From: Luteibacter jiangsuensis
GTDB taxonomy: Bacteria; Pseudomonadota; Gammaproteobacteria; Xanthomonadales; Rhodanobacteraceae
Length of the DNA: 64,000 nt
Assembly: GCF_011742555.1 (NCBI RefSeq)
Contig: NZ_JAAQQR010000004.1
Span: forward strand, 124,001-188,000
Reading direction: 5' to 3'
Positions 7,828-17,277 of this stretch are shown here, piece after piece; position 1 is the first letter of the stretch, and each line of letters opens with the position of its first letter. The notes beneath the pieces are model-generated. The model did no database searches and was not told the origin of the DNA. It saw only the letters and a program-made list of their open reading frames with translations. The translations under genes were made by a program, and so were the position numbers.

Positions 7828-9651
7828 ATGGAACCCGCCATGCCCCGGTTTCTTGCCACACGCATCCTGTTCGCCCTCGCCGCCGCGGCACCGCTGGCGA
7901 TCCACGCCAGGGACGCCTGGATCACGCCAGCCGAGGCTTCGGCCTTTCGCACCACGCCTTCGTATGCGGAAACACAGGCTTATCTGCGCCGGCTGGTCGA
8001 GGCTGCGCCGGACATCTTGCGCATGGCCACTTTCGGCAGCACGCCGGAGGGACGTCCGATGACGGTGATGATCGCGGCGAAGGACGGCGACCTCACGCCC
8101 GAGCGCGCCCGCGCGGCGGGCAAGCCGATCGTCCTCGTGCAGGCGGGCATCCACCCCGGCGAAATCGAGGGCAAGGACGCGGGCTTGATGCTCCTGCGCG
8201 ATATCGCCGTCACCGGAACGTTGCCGCACCTGCTCGACCATGTCGTGCTCGTGTACATCCCCGTGTACAGCGTGGACGGTCACGAGAACTCGGGCCCGTA
8301 TTTCCGCATCAACCAGAACGGGCCCGAAACAATGGGCTTCCGTGGCCAGTCGCAGTACCTCAACCTCAACCGCGACTACGTCAAGGCCGAAGCTCCGGAA
8401 ACCCGTGCGTGGCTGAAGCTGTGGAACACATGGCACCCCGACCTGCTCATGGACATCCACACGACCGACGGCGCGGACTACCAGCCCGATCTCACCTGGT
8501 ACGCCGAGGACCCGCACAAGTTGCCGCCATCGATCGCCGCATGGCAGGAGCAGGCGTACGCGCGCGAAGCCATGCCGCGGTTCGAGAAGCTGGGGCACAT
8601 CGCATCGCCTTACCTGGAATTTCGCGACGGCCGCGACATTACCAAGGGCATCGAGAACTTCGGTTCCGGGCCGCGCTTCTCGACCGGATACGCCGCCATC
8701 CGGAACCGGGCCGGCCTGCTGATCGAAACGCACATGCTGAAGTCCTACGAAGTACGCGTACGGGCCAGTTACGACGTGGTGCGCAGCGTGCTCGAGGTCG
8801 TGAATCGCGACCCCTCGGCGCTACTGGACGCCTCCCGCAAGGCGGATGCCTGGGCCGCATCCCTCTCCGCGACGCGGGGGGCGACGCTGCCCGTGACCTT
8901 CAAGCAGGATCCCACCCCGAAGCCGTTCACGTTGAAGGGCTATGCGTTCACGCAGACCCATAGCGACGTTTCGAACGACATCTGGGTGCGCTACGACACC
9001 TCGAAGAAGAAGACCTACGAGATCCAGAGCTGGAACGATCTTCTCCCGGACGTCTCCGCCCCTCTTCCGGCAGCCTGGGCGATCCCGTCGCAATGGACGC
9101 CGCTGATCGATCGCCTGGACGCTCACGGCATTCCCTACACACGCCTCGCCGCCGCGCGCCGGGTGACGGTCACACGCGACGAACTCACACAGCCGAAGTG
9201 GGCCGACAAACCGTTCGAAGGCCACCACATGCTCAAGGACGTGGCCATCGCACCCACGCAGGAAGCGGTGGAACTCCCGGCGGGAACGGTGATCGTGCGC
9301 ACCGACAATGTCGACGCCGTGCTCGCGCTGAACCTGCTCGACGCCCGGGCGCCGGATTCCCTGCTGCGCTGGGGTTACCTCGACGCGATATTCGAAGCGA
9401 AGGAATATGGCGAACCCCGCGTGCTCGAAGCCCTGGCGCGCACGATGATGGCGAAGGACCCCGCATTGAAGGCCGAGTTCGAGCGCCGGCTGAAAGACGA
9501 CCCCGCCTTCGCGGGGAACGCCCGGGCGAGGCTGATGTTCTTCTTCGAACGCAGCCCCTGGTACACGGCGCAGAAGGTCGGCGCCTATCCGGTGATGAGG
9601 CTGGACGCCGCCGCACTGCGCAGCCTGCCGTTGCAGGAGCACGCCCCCTAG
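7828..9651 (+). CDS. M14 family zinc carboxypeptidase, exported
   Basis: 607 residues (or 603 from ATG 7840) with a signal peptide (PRFLATRILFALAAAAPLAI, cleaved near IHA-RD). The M14 zinc site is visible as H109-PGE112 in GIHPGEIEG and H211 in MDIHTTDG. Residues about 45-330 form the carboxypeptidase domain. The remaining 280 residues are not a domain I recognise, so this is one of the long two-part M14 peptidases common in xanthomonads. It is probably periplasmic or secreted, acting on peptides. The stop codon overlaps that of the convergent multicopper oxidase gene (TAG at 9649-9651 against 9648-9650). Confidence 0.88.
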   Translation: MEPAMPRFLATRILFALAAAAPLAIHARDAWITPAEASAFRTTPSYAETQAYLRRLVEAAPDILRMATFGSTPEGRPMTVMIAAKDGDLTPERARAAGKPIVLVQAGIHPGEIEGKDAGLMLLRDIAVTGTLPHLLDHVVLVYIPVYSVDGHENSGPYFRINQNGPETMGFRGQSQYLNLNRDYVKAEAPETRAWLKLWNTWHPDLLMDIHTTDGADYQPDLTWYAEDPHKLPPSIAAWQEQAYAREAMPRFEKLGHIASPYLEFRDGRDITKGIENFGSGPRFSTGYAAIRNRAGLLIETHMLKSYEVRVRASYDVVRSVLEVVNRDPSALLDASRKADAWAASLSATRGATLPVTFKQDPTPKPFTLKGYAFTQTHSDVSNDIWVRYDTSKKKTYEIQSWNDLLPDVSAPLPAAWAIPSQWTPLIDRLDAHGIPYTRLAAARRVTVTRDELTQPKWADKPFEGHHMLKDVAIAPTQEAVELPAGTVIVRTDNVDAVLALNLLDARAPDSLLRWGYLDAIFEAKEYGEPRVLEALARTMMAKDPALKAEFERRLKDDPAFAGNARARLMFFFERSPWYTAQKVGAYPVMRLDAAALRSLPLQEHAP

Positions 9652-11267
9652 TAGACCTCGAAGGGGCGCATCATCTCGTTCGCCTCGTGCTCCGCCAGGT
9701 GGCAGTGCCACGCGTACCGCCCGACGTAGCCGTCGAACGTGGCGACAATGCGGGTGACCATGCCGGGATAGGCCTGGACCACGTCTTTCCAGCCCCTCTC
9801 GTGCGGTGGCGGTTGCTGGGCCGGACCGAGGTAGCGGAGCGTTCTCTTCGCCATGTACTCGTCGACGTCGTAAGGGCGGCGGTCGAGGATCTGGAAGCGG
9901 ACGAGGTGCAGGTGGATGGGATGCGTGTCCTCCGTGAGGTTCACGAGGCTCCACGTTTCCGTACTGCCCAGCTTCACCTTCTCCGTCACCGGATCGTGCC
10001 AGCGCTTTCCGTTCAACAGCATCAGCATGGGCGTGGCGATGCAGTCGCTGTATTCGTCCAGGGTGAGTTCGCGCGTGGACGACGCACTGCTTTCCGTCAT
10101 TCGGGGCACGTCGCGCAGCACCGGCGGAACGCGGCTTTCGTCCCGAACCATGCCATTGCCCACCGCGAAACGCATGAGCGGCAAGGCATCGTTCATCAGC
10201 TCGGCCTGGCCGCCGCGCAGGTCTGCAAAATCGACCACCACGTCGGCGCGCTCGCCCGGCGCGAGAAAAAGCGACGTCATGGATACCGGTGACGCAAGAA
10301 GGCCCTGGTCTGAGCTGATGACCTGAAATGCCCGGCCATCACGGAAACGAAGGTGGTAGAAGCGGCCGTTGGCCGCGTTGAGCACGCGCAGGCGGTATCG
10401 CCGCGCTTGTACGTCGGCGCGCGGCAGGATGGCGCCGTTGACCAGCGTGACGTTGCCGAATACCTCCGGCACCCAGGGTGCCTTCGCATCGCCCGAGTCC
10501 GGGTAGTACAGACGGCCGTCCTCGCGCAGAAGGCGGTCGGCCAGCACCAGCGGCAGCTCCTGCTCTCCCGAAGGCAGACCAAGCGACAGCTCGTACTCGT
10601 CTCGAAGCAGGTAGAGCCCCATCAGACCCGCGTACATGTTGAGGCGGTTAATGCCCATCGCATGGTCGTGGTACCAGAGCGTCGCGGGGTCCTGCGCGTT
10701 CGGATAGCGATGCCGGCGCGACTTCCCGGGCACATACCAGTCTTCGGGAAATCCGTCGTCCTTGCGGGGCACCTTCGCGCCGTGCAGGTGCACGATCGCA
10801 CGCACCTCGGGCTTGTCGGCCTCGGCACCGCAGATGGCGTGGTCGACCGGAAGGAAGTGCTTCGACGGCAGCGCGTTTTCCCACACGACCTCGACGGGCT
10901 CGCCGCTGCGCGCCTCGATGGTGGGGCCCGGACAATGCCCGCCATAGGTCCACAGCGTGGTCGGCGGCAGATCGCGATGCAGCTTCTGCGCACTTTCCGC
11001 CATGCGCACGTGCAGCGGCTTTCCCTGTCTCGCCTGCAGTACCGGCGGCAGCGGCAGGCTGTCCACGAACGGCGCGAGTTTGGCGGGGTCGACGAGGCCC
11101 GGCAGGTGCGACACGTCGCCCATCGGGTGCATGCAGAGCGCATTGCCCACCTGCCCCGCAGGTGCTGCCTTCATGGCATGCATGTCATGCGCGAACAGCC
11201 GCGACGGGATCCATCCCGCCGCAGCCGTCCAGCCTACCGTCGCCAGGAAGCGGCGGCGATCAACCAT
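9648..11267 (-). CDS. Multicopper oxidase (CotA / bilirubin-oxidase type), Tat-exported
   Basis: 539 residues. The N-terminus has a twin-arginine motif (DRRRFLATVG), so export of the folded protein by Tat is likely. All four copper-binding blocks are present: HLHG (IVHLHGAKVP), HDH (LWYHDHAMG), HPIHLH, and HCHLAEHEANEMM, whose His-Cys-His, His and Met ligands bind type 1 copper. Cupredoxin domains are arranged as in CotA and bilirubin oxidases. The ATG at 11267 is chosen because it directly precedes the Tat motif; it overlaps the upstream phosphoesterase stop (11260) by 8 nt, implying translational coupling. Substrate not determinable from sequence (phenols, bilirubin, Mn2+ or Cu+ are known for the family). 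Confidence 0.9.
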   Translation of the reverse strand: MVDRRRFLATVGWTAAAGWIPSRLFAHDMHAMKAAPAGQVGNALCMHPMGDVSHLPGLVDPAKLAPFVDSLPLPPVLQARQGKPLHVRMAESAQKLHRDLPPTTLWTYGGHCPGPTIEARSGEPVEVVWENALPSKHFLPVDHAICGAEADKPEVRAIVHLHGAKVPRKDDGFPEDWYVPGKSRRHRYPNAQDPATLWYHDHAMGINRLNMYAGLMGLYLLRDEYELSLGLPSGEQELPLVLADRLLREDGRLYYPDSGDAKAPWVPEVFGNVTLVNGAILPRADVQARRYRLRVLNAANGRFYHLRFRDGRAFQVISSDQGLLASPVSMTSLFLAPGERADVVVDFADLRGGQAELMNDALPLMRFAVGNGMVRDESRVPPVLRDVPRMTESSASSTRELTLDEYSDCIATPMLMLLNGKRWHDPVTEKVKLGSTETWSLVNLTEDTHPIHLHLVRFQILDRRPYDVDEYMAKRTLRYLGPAQQPPPHERGWKDVVQAYPGMVTRIVATFDGYVGRYAWHCHLAEHEANEMMRPFEVY

Positions 11268-12960
11268 GCCCTGCGTTCCCAAGTGGCCAGAAGGGCCACC
11301 CGCCGCCCTGTTTCGGTTGGCCCGTCGATTCGTCGAGGATCAACTTGCGCTCGAACAGACGCGGCAGGAAGAAATCGAACATGCGATCCAGACGCCCCGC
11401 CTGCGCGTCGCTCGATCCGCCGCCGATACGCGTGCCGTCCAGCCAGTTGTCTTCGATGAAGCGCGTGATGGAACTCTGGTCGGTCACCGAATGATCGACC
11501 ATGTTCTCGCGAGCCCAGGGCGAAACGACCACGAGCGGAAGGCGAGGACCGAAGCCGCAACGGCCCTGCGCCGGGGTCTTGCCGTCGAGGCCGGGCAGCG
11601 TACCGTGGCCCTTGCAGACGCCGTCGCCGTCGAGCGCGTCGGTGCTGCCACGCGAAGCATTTACATGCGGCGGTTCCTGGTGGTCGTACCAGCCATCGGA
11701 ATCGTCATAGGCGATGACCACCGCGGTGCTCCGCCACTCGTCGCTCTGCTGCAGCGTGTTGATCACGTGCACGATGAACGCCTGCTCGTCGAGCGGATCC
11801 GAATACCCTGCATGGCCGTCCTGGTACGCCGGCGCCTTCAGGAAGCTCACGGCCGGGAGGTTGCCCGCGTCCAGGGCATCGTAGAAGTCCTGAATGTCGT
11901 ACTGGTGGTTAGCCGGGTCCCCGCTGTGTCCGATGGCCGCGACCGATGCCGGGCGCGCGTGCGTGGGATTGGCCGTGGACGGGTAGTACTGGAACGGCGC
12001 GTGGTGCGGGCTGTAGTCGTTCGAGGTGGCGTTCGTCACCTTCGACAGCGTGCGCCGCGAACATCCCGTGCTGCCGTCCGGATTCGTCCGGGTGAGGTCA
12101 AAGCCGCCCTGGAACCAGCCCCAGGTGACGCCGCGCTCGTTGAGCAGATCGCCGATATTCCGGCCGCCCATGGTCACCTGGCTGGCCGTGGGCGACGAGC
12201 AGACATCGCCGATGGGGTCCGGGTCACCGATCATCGTCAGCCCGCCGTTGCCGTCGTCGGTCGTGGCGCCGGTACCGTTCAAGGTCGCGGAGACGCCGGC
12301 GGTCTGGCCGGCGATGAGGTTCAAGGCACCCGGCGACGACGGGCCGAAGGTGGTGCCGTAGCTGTTGTCGCTCATGGCGAAGCTCTGCGCATAGTTCCAG
12401 AGCGCGGTGACGGTGTTGCCGTCGTAGTAGCCCATGACCTGGCCCTTGCCCTCCTCGGCCGGATCGCCGCCGGGCAAGCTTTCGCCCCGGCCGGTGTACA
12501 GCGGGAAAAGGTCCATCTTTCCGCCGTTGAACGCCCGCTGCTCGGACGTGTAGCCGTGGTCCTGGTCCGCCGTGGCCGCCTGGGCGCGGGTAAGCCGGAA
12601 CGGATTGATCGCCCCGTCGCCATTGTCCGCATTGCCGGCGTTCGGATTCTTCGTAAGCAGACGGCGCGAGAGGCCGTTCACCGGCGGCGTGAAGGGCCGC
12701 GCGTAGAACGCCGGCTCGCCCTTTGGGTTCGCGGCGTAGGGATAGGTGCCGAAGTAATGATCGAACGACACGTTTTCCTGGAAGATCACCACCAGGTGCT
12801 TGATGGGCGTGGCGGTGCGCGGATCGCCGTGTCCATGCCCGGGGTGACCGGCGCCGAACGCCTCGACCGCGGCGTCCGGGACGGCCTGGTGCGCGCCCAC
12901 GATGGACGCGGCGGATAAGGTCAGCACACAGGCGATGCCCGCGGCCAGTAGCTTGCGCAT
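11260..12960 (-). CDS. Exported phosphoesterase (PF04185 family: phospholipase C / acid phosphatase)
   Basis: 566 residues with a Sec signal peptide (MRKLLAAGIACVLTLSAASI, cleaved near VGA-HQ). The family signature IKHLVVIFQENVSFDHYFGT is at about residues 53-72. Later metal-site segments include a Asn/His-rich block (HSGDPANHQYDIQDFYDAL) and AYDDSDGWYDHQ, then LPLVVVSPWARENMVDHS. These match phosphatidylcholine phospholipase C and AcpA-type acid phosphatases; which activity applies cannot be told from the sequence. The ATG at 12960 follows a good GAGGAG. First gene of a two-gene operon with the multicopper oxidase. Divergent from the M13 peptidase gene, with 237 nt between. Confidence 0.88.
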   Translation of the reverse strand: MRKLLAAGIACVLTLSAASIVGAHQAVPDAAVEAFGAGHPGHGHGDPRTATPIKHLVVIFQENVSFDHYFGTYPYAANPKGEPAFYARPFTPPVNGLSRRLLTKNPNAGNADNGDGAINPFRLTRAQAATADQDHGYTSEQRAFNGGKMDLFPLYTGRGESLPGGDPAEEGKGQVMGYYDGNTVTALWNYAQSFAMSDNSYGTTFGPSSPGALNLIAGQTAGVSATLNGTGATTDDGNGGLTMIGDPDPIGDVCSSPTASQVTMGGRNIGDLLNERGVTWGWFQGGFDLTRTNPDGSTGCSRRTLSKVTNATSNDYSPHHAPFQYYPSTANPTHARPASVAAIGHSGDPANHQYDIQDFYDALDAGNLPAVSFLKAPAYQDGHAGYSDPLDEQAFIVHVINTLQQSDEWRSTAVVIAYDDSDGWYDHQEPPHVNASRGSTDALDGDGVCKGHGTLPGLDGKTPAQGRCGFGPRLPLVVVSPWARENMVDHSVTDQSSITRFIEDNWLDGTRIGGGSSDAQAGRLDRMFDFFLPRLFERKLILDESTGQPKQGGGWPFWPLGNAGHG

Positions 12961-13197
12961 GACGGAATGCTCCTCGTGGTGGGATCGATGGCTTGTCCGG
13001 GGCCGCACCCCCTGTCATGCGGTCGTTTCAGCGTACGAAGCCCACATGACAGCGCCGGGACATCGCTCGCGAGTTATTGCGAAATGTCGCCAACCATGAC
13101 TTTCGTCACACTCCGCCCTGCGCGGCGGCCGCAGCCGCTATGCTCGGACCCCTGCGGCGCCGGGGGCGCCGTTCAGTCACCAGAACGAGGGACACCC

Positions 13198-15339
13198 ATG
13201 ACCAAGCAGTATCTGAAGCCGCTCGCGCTCGCACTCGGCGTTGCGCTGGCCGGCACGGCGTGCAGCAAGCACAACGACGCCGACACCGCGGTACCGGGCG
13301 GCAACCAGCCGTCGCCGGCGTCCACCGCGGCCCCGGCTCCCAGCGGCAGCACCGCCGCCGCGCATGCCGGCCCGTCGTTCAACATCGCCGATCTCGATAC
13401 CGGCATCGATGCCTGCAACGACTTCAACGGCTTCGTGAACGCCAAGTGGGTGGCCGCCAACCCGATCCCCGAAGACCGCACCCGTTGGGGCGCCTTCGAC
13501 CAGCTCGCCGAGAACAGCCTGAACACGCAGCACGACATCGTCGATGCGATGGACAAGGGCGCGGCGAATGCGAAGGCGGGTTCCATCGAGCAGAAGATCG
13601 GCCTGCTCTACCGTTCGGGCATGAACGAAGACGCCATCGAGAAGGCGGGCGTCGAGCCCCTGAAGCCGGAACTGGCCAAGATCGACGCGCTGAAGACCTC
13701 GCAGGACATCGTCGACTTCCTCGACAGCAGCTTCAATGAAGGTAACGGTTATGTGTTCGGGTTCGGCTCCGGTGCCGATTTCCAGAACGCCAAGATCCAG
13801 ATCGGCTACGCGCAGCAGGACGGCCTGGGCCTTCCGACCAGGGACTACTACACCGACCCGAAGCAGGCCGACAACCGCAAGGCCTACCTCGCCTATATCG
13901 CCAAGACCTTGACCCTCGCCGGCGTGCCCGAAGCCGACGCGAAGAAGCAGGCCGACGAGGTGATGAAGTTCGAAACCCAGCTTGCCGCCGCATCCCTCGC
14001 GCCGGTGGAACTGCGTTCGCCTGAAAACCAGTATCACTTCGTGTCCGTGGCCGAAGCCGACAAGGTCACGCCGCACTTCAACTGGGAAAAGTTCTTCGCC
14101 GCCCAGGGCGTGACCGTGGAGAAGGGTTTCTCCCTGTCGCAGCCGAAGTTCTTCAAGGAATTCGACAAGATGCTGGCGTCCACGCCGGTGTCCACCTGGC
14201 AGGCCTACCTGCGCTTCCATGCGATCGACAGTGCTTCGCCTTACCTGTCCAAGGCGTTCCAGGACAACAAGTTCGACTTCTACGGCAAGACGCTCGCCGG
14301 CCAGCCGCAGCAGAAGCCGCGCTGGAAGCGCGTGCTCGGCACGGTGAACAGCTCCATGGGCGAGGCACTCGGCCAGCTCTACGTGGCCAAGGTGTTCAAG
14401 CCGGAAGCCAAGCAGCGTGCGAACGAACTGGTCGACAACGTGCGCAACGCCCTCAAGGCGCGCATCGAGAAGCTCGACTGGATGAGCGACGAGACCAAGC
14501 AGAAGGCCATTCAGAAATGGAACACCTTCCTGCCGAAGATCGGCTACCCGGACAAGTGGCGCGACTGGTCGGGCCTTGATGTAAACGGCGAGAACTACTT
14601 CGGCAACGTCGAGGCCGCCAGCAAGTTCAATTACCACTACGACATCGCGAAGATCGGCAAGCCGACCGACCGCCTCGAGTGGGGCATGACGCCGCAGACG
14701 GTCAATGCCTATTACAACCCGACCGACAACACAATCAACTTCCCGGCCGCCATCCTCCAGCCGCCGTTCTTCGACGCCAATGGCGACGACGCCATCAACT
14801 ATGGCGGCATTGGTGCGGTGATCGGCCACGAGGCCAGCCACGGCTTCGACGACGAGGGCAGCCAGTTCGACGGCGACGGCAACAACAAGAACTGGTGGAC
14901 CAAGGACGACCGCGCCAAGTTCGACGAACGCGCCGGCAAGCTGGTGGCGCAGTTCAACGAATACGCGCCCATCAAGGATCACCCGGACCTGCACGTAAAC
15001 GGCAAGCTCACCCTGGGCGAGAACATCGCCGACCTGGGCGGCCTCAACGTGGCTTACGACGCACTGCAGGAAGCGCTGAAGAAGAACCCGCAGGAAGCGC
15101 AGGAGAAGATCGACGGTTACACCCAGGACCAGCGCTTCTTCCTCAACTGGGCCCGCGTGTGGCGCGGCAGCGTGCGCGAGAAGCAGGCCATGCTGTACCT
15201 CAACGTCGACCCGCACGCCCCGGCCTCGCTGCGCGCCATCGGCGCACCGTCGAACATGGAAGCGTTCGCCTCGGCGTTCCAGTGCAAACCGGACGCGAAG
15301 ATGGTCCGCGCCGCCGACAAGCAGGTGAAGATCTGGTAA
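13198..15339 (+). CDS. M13 family metallopeptidase (neprilysin/PepO type), lipoprotein
   Basis: 713 residues. The signal sequence ends in a lipobox-like LAGTAC-S, followed by a low-complexity Ala/Pro/Ser tether, so it is probably anchored as a lipoprotein facing the periplasm or surface. M13 features: the substrate-binding NAYYNPTDNTINFPAAILQPPF segment (short blocks NAYYN and FPAAILQPP), zinc site H544-E-A-S-H548, third ligand E608 in GENIADLGG, and a C-terminus ending KIW. These are oligopeptidases acting on peptides of roughly 40 residues or fewer. The start ATG at 13198 follows CGAGGGA. A strong intrinsic terminator follows at 15373. Confidence 0.92.
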   Translation: MTKQYLKPLALALGVALAGTACSKHNDADTAVPGGNQPSPASTAAPAPSGSTAAAHAGPSFNIADLDTGIDACNDFNGFVNAKWVAANPIPEDRTRWGAFDQLAENSLNTQHDIVDAMDKGAANAKAGSIEQKIGLLYRSGMNEDAIEKAGVEPLKPELAKIDALKTSQDIVDFLDSSFNEGNGYVFGFGSGADFQNAKIQIGYAQQDGLGLPTRDYYTDPKQADNRKAYLAYIAKTLTLAGVPEADAKKQADEVMKFETQLAAASLAPVELRSPENQYHFVSVAEADKVTPHFNWEKFFAAQGVTVEKGFSLSQPKFFKEFDKMLASTPVSTWQAYLRFHAIDSASPYLSKAFQDNKFDFYGKTLAGQPQQKPRWKRVLGTVNSSMGEALGQLYVAKVFKPEAKQRANELVDNVRNALKARIEKLDWMSDETKQKAIQKWNTFLPKIGYPDKWRDWSGLDVNGENYFGNVEAASKFNYHYDIAKIGKPTDRLEWGMTPQTVNAYYNPTDNTINFPAAILQPPFFDANGDDAINYGGIGAVIGHEASHGFDDEGSQFDGDGNNKNWWTKDDRAKFDERAGKLVAQFNEYAPIKDHPDLHVNGKLTLGENIADLGGLNVAYDALQEALKKNPQEAQEKIDGYTQDQRFFLNWARVWRGSVREKQAMLYLNVDPHAPASLRAIGAPSNMEAFASAFQCKPDAKMVRAADKQVKIW

Positions 15340-15348
15340 GCGCGACAC

Positions 15349-15403
15349 GCCATCGCTGAAGCGATGGCTCGAAGGCGCCGCACGCGAGTGCGGCGCCTTT
15401 TTT
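15349..15403 (+). terminator. Intrinsic terminator after the M13 peptidase gene
   Basis: An 11-bp GC-rich stem (AGGCGCCGCAC / GTGCGGCGCCT) with a GCGA loop, 15373-15398, runs directly into six T residues. A smaller perfect hairpin, GCCATCGC-TGAA-GCGATGGC at 15349-15368, precedes it. This is a textbook rho-independent terminator for the plus strand. Confidence 0.92.
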
Positions 15404-15503
15404 CATGCCTCAGGCCCTCCTCCAAAAGGCATAGTGCGCCTTTCTCGCAAAACCGTGCTTCGGTTCTAAGGACACGCTAAGCACCGGTTCCTACCATCCG
15501 CAC

Positions 15504-17075
15504 ATGCCGCGCATGCTCAGCCATTTCGATGGACCGCTACGCCGTCCGTGGCCATGGGTCGGTCTTGTCGCGCTCGTGGCGGCCCTTCTTCCGGCGGTCC
15601 CCATCGACGAGACGCGGTATCTCACCGTCGCATGGGAGCTCCAGCATAACGACGGGTTCGCGCTGCTGACCTTGAACGGTCGCCCCTACCTCGACAAGCC
15701 GCCGCTCCTTTTCTGGCTGATCGGACTGGCGTGGCATGTATGCGGCCACTCGATCTGGGCCGCGCGTATGGTTTCGCTCGCGGCGGCGGCGGGAACCATA
15801 GCGCTGCTGGGCGCGATCGAGCGCCGGCTGATCGACGGCGGCCACCACCGACCGCTCGCCCCCTGGATTCTGCTTCCCTTCGTGCTTTTCGATGCGTTCT
15901 CGGGCAGCGTCATGTTCGACGTACCGTTGTGCTTCTTCGTCGCAGGCAGCCTGCTTGCCCTGATCCACTGGCTTCGCGACGGGCATGCCGTCGCCTTCGT
16001 GTTGCTGTTCGCCTGCGCGGCGCTGGGCATGCTGATGAAAGGCCCGGTCGTCGCGGTACATTTGATCGGTCCAATCTTGCTGAGCCCCTGGTGGAACGCT
16101 CCTCACCCACCGAGACCCTGGCGCATCGGACTGGCCGTCGCCGCACTCCTGCTGTCCTGCCTTCCGCTGACCTGGTGGGCCGCGAGCGCCGCGGCGGAAG
16201 TCGACCATGTGCCAGTCTTCGAGACGTTGCGCCACCAGGCATTCGGTCGGGTGACCGATAGTTTCGCGCATCGCCGCGGCCCGTACTGGTACCTGCTGTT
16301 GCTGCCCCCGCTCTTCCTGCCCTGGATCCTGTGGATTCGCTGGCGGCCCTTCGCACACGGCGCGCGCGCCGCCGGTCGGGATCCTCGCATGCGTTTCGGC
16401 GTCGCCTCGTCGGCCGTTGCGCTGCTGCTGTTCTCCCTGATCAGCGGCAAGCAGCTGCATTACCTGCTCCCGTTGCTGCCCGGAGCCTCGCTGATCCTCG
16501 CCGCCATCGTGAACGCGCAACCGGAGACGATCGACCATCGTCGCCCCGCGTACGCGATCCTTCTCGCTACTGTGGCATGCGCATGGCCCGTCGCCCTCGC
16601 CTGGTCGGGAAGGAATGAGCACGCCGGATGGCTACCCACGGCGGTCGCGGCTTTCGCCTTGCTGGCCCTTGCGATGTTCGTCTCGGCACGCCGCTACCGT
16701 GGGATCGAGACGACCTCGGTGGCTTCGCTGTGCATCGTGGTTGCCCTGTTGCTGCAACTCGGCGCGGTGCTCCGGCGATCGCCCAACGTCGACGACCTCG
16801 CCGGATACGTTCGCGACCTTCGTCAGCGCGGCGTGCCCTTGGTCGCGCTGGACGACGAGCCCGGCATGGTCGGATTCCTCGCTCGGCTGCCGGAGCCCCT
16901 GCCTGTCGTCGATGCGGCCGATGCCGCCCGGTGGGCGACCGAGAACCCCGAGGGCATCGCCCTGATCCACGGCGGAAAGAGCCAGCCACCCGCCGGAGCA
17001 CTTCTGGTCGTGAAGTTGGCGGATGGCTGGGAAGGCCTGGTGCCTGCGCCGATAGTGCGCCGCGGCGACTATTAG
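15504..17075 (+). CDS. ArnT-like membrane glycosyltransferase (GT39/PMT superfamily)
   Basis: 523 residues, strongly hydrophobic, with about ten or more transmembrane helices. The first periplasmic loop has the catalytic-type acidic pair of the superfamily (PIDETRYLTVAWE), followed by the YLDKPPLLFWL motif typical of ArnT-like lipid-linked sugar transferases. A small C-terminal soluble domain begins near residue 430. Such enzymes transfer a sugar from a polyprenyl-phosphate donor to lipid A, protein or another acceptor in the periplasm. No arn genes are adjacent, so a lipid A role is not supported by context. Start ATG at 15504; an alternative ATG is at 15513. Confidence 0.82.
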   Translation: MPRMLSHFDGPLRRPWPWVGLVALVAALLPAVPIDETRYLTVAWELQHNDGFALLTLNGRPYLDKPPLLFWLIGLAWHVCGHSIWAARMVSLAAAAGTIALLGAIERRLIDGGHHRPLAPWILLPFVLFDAFSGSVMFDVPLCFFVAGSLLALIHWLRDGHAVAFVLLFACAALGMLMKGPVVAVHLIGPILLSPWWNAPHPPRPWRIGLAVAALLLSCLPLTWWAASAAAEVDHVPVFETLRHQAFGRVTDSFAHRRGPYWYLLLLPPLFLPWILWIRWRPFAHGARAAGRDPRMRFGVASSAVALLLFSLISGKQLHYLLPLLPGASLILAAIVNAQPETIDHRRPAYAILLATVACAWPVALAWSGRNEHAGWLPTAVAAFALLALAMFVSARRYRGIETTSVASLCIVVALLLQLGAVLRRSPNVDDLAGYVRDLRQRGVPLVALDDEPGMVGFLARLPEPLPVVDAADAARWATENPEGIALIHGGKSQPPAGALLVVKLADGWEGLVPAPIVRRGDY

Positions 17076-17105
17076 GGGCCGGTCGCGCACCGGCTTGCGA
17101 TACGA

Positions 17106-17134
17106 TTGCAAATCGTTCTCATTAAAATTACGAT
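17106..17134 (+). promoter_or_regulatory. Sigma70-type promoter overlapped by a Fur box
   Basis: TTGCAA (17106-17111), 17 nt, TACGAT (17129-17134) make a well-spaced promoter. The spacer holds GCAAATCGTTCTCATTAAA (17108-17126), which matches 11 of 19 positions of the Fur consensus and reads AATGAGAACGATTT on the other strand. Fur bound here would block RNA polymerase, so the siderophore receptor and dioxygenase genes downstream should be induced by iron starvation. Confidence 0.75.
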
Positions 17135-17277
17135 AGCCGGCAAGACGGGTCCCGTACCCGCGCACGCCTGACCCAGGGACAACAGGAGCCTTGCATTCGC
17201 GCGCCCCCAGTGACGCGCGAGCGGTGGCGTATGCGCGAACGAAGGCCGTTCCCTTCATTCGCACAAGGATCGATCCA

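Noticed and set aside
15504-17075. Naming the GT39-like gene arnT
   Set aside because: Motifs fit the superfamily, but no arnA-F neighbours or lipid A context is present, so the acceptor and donor are unknown.
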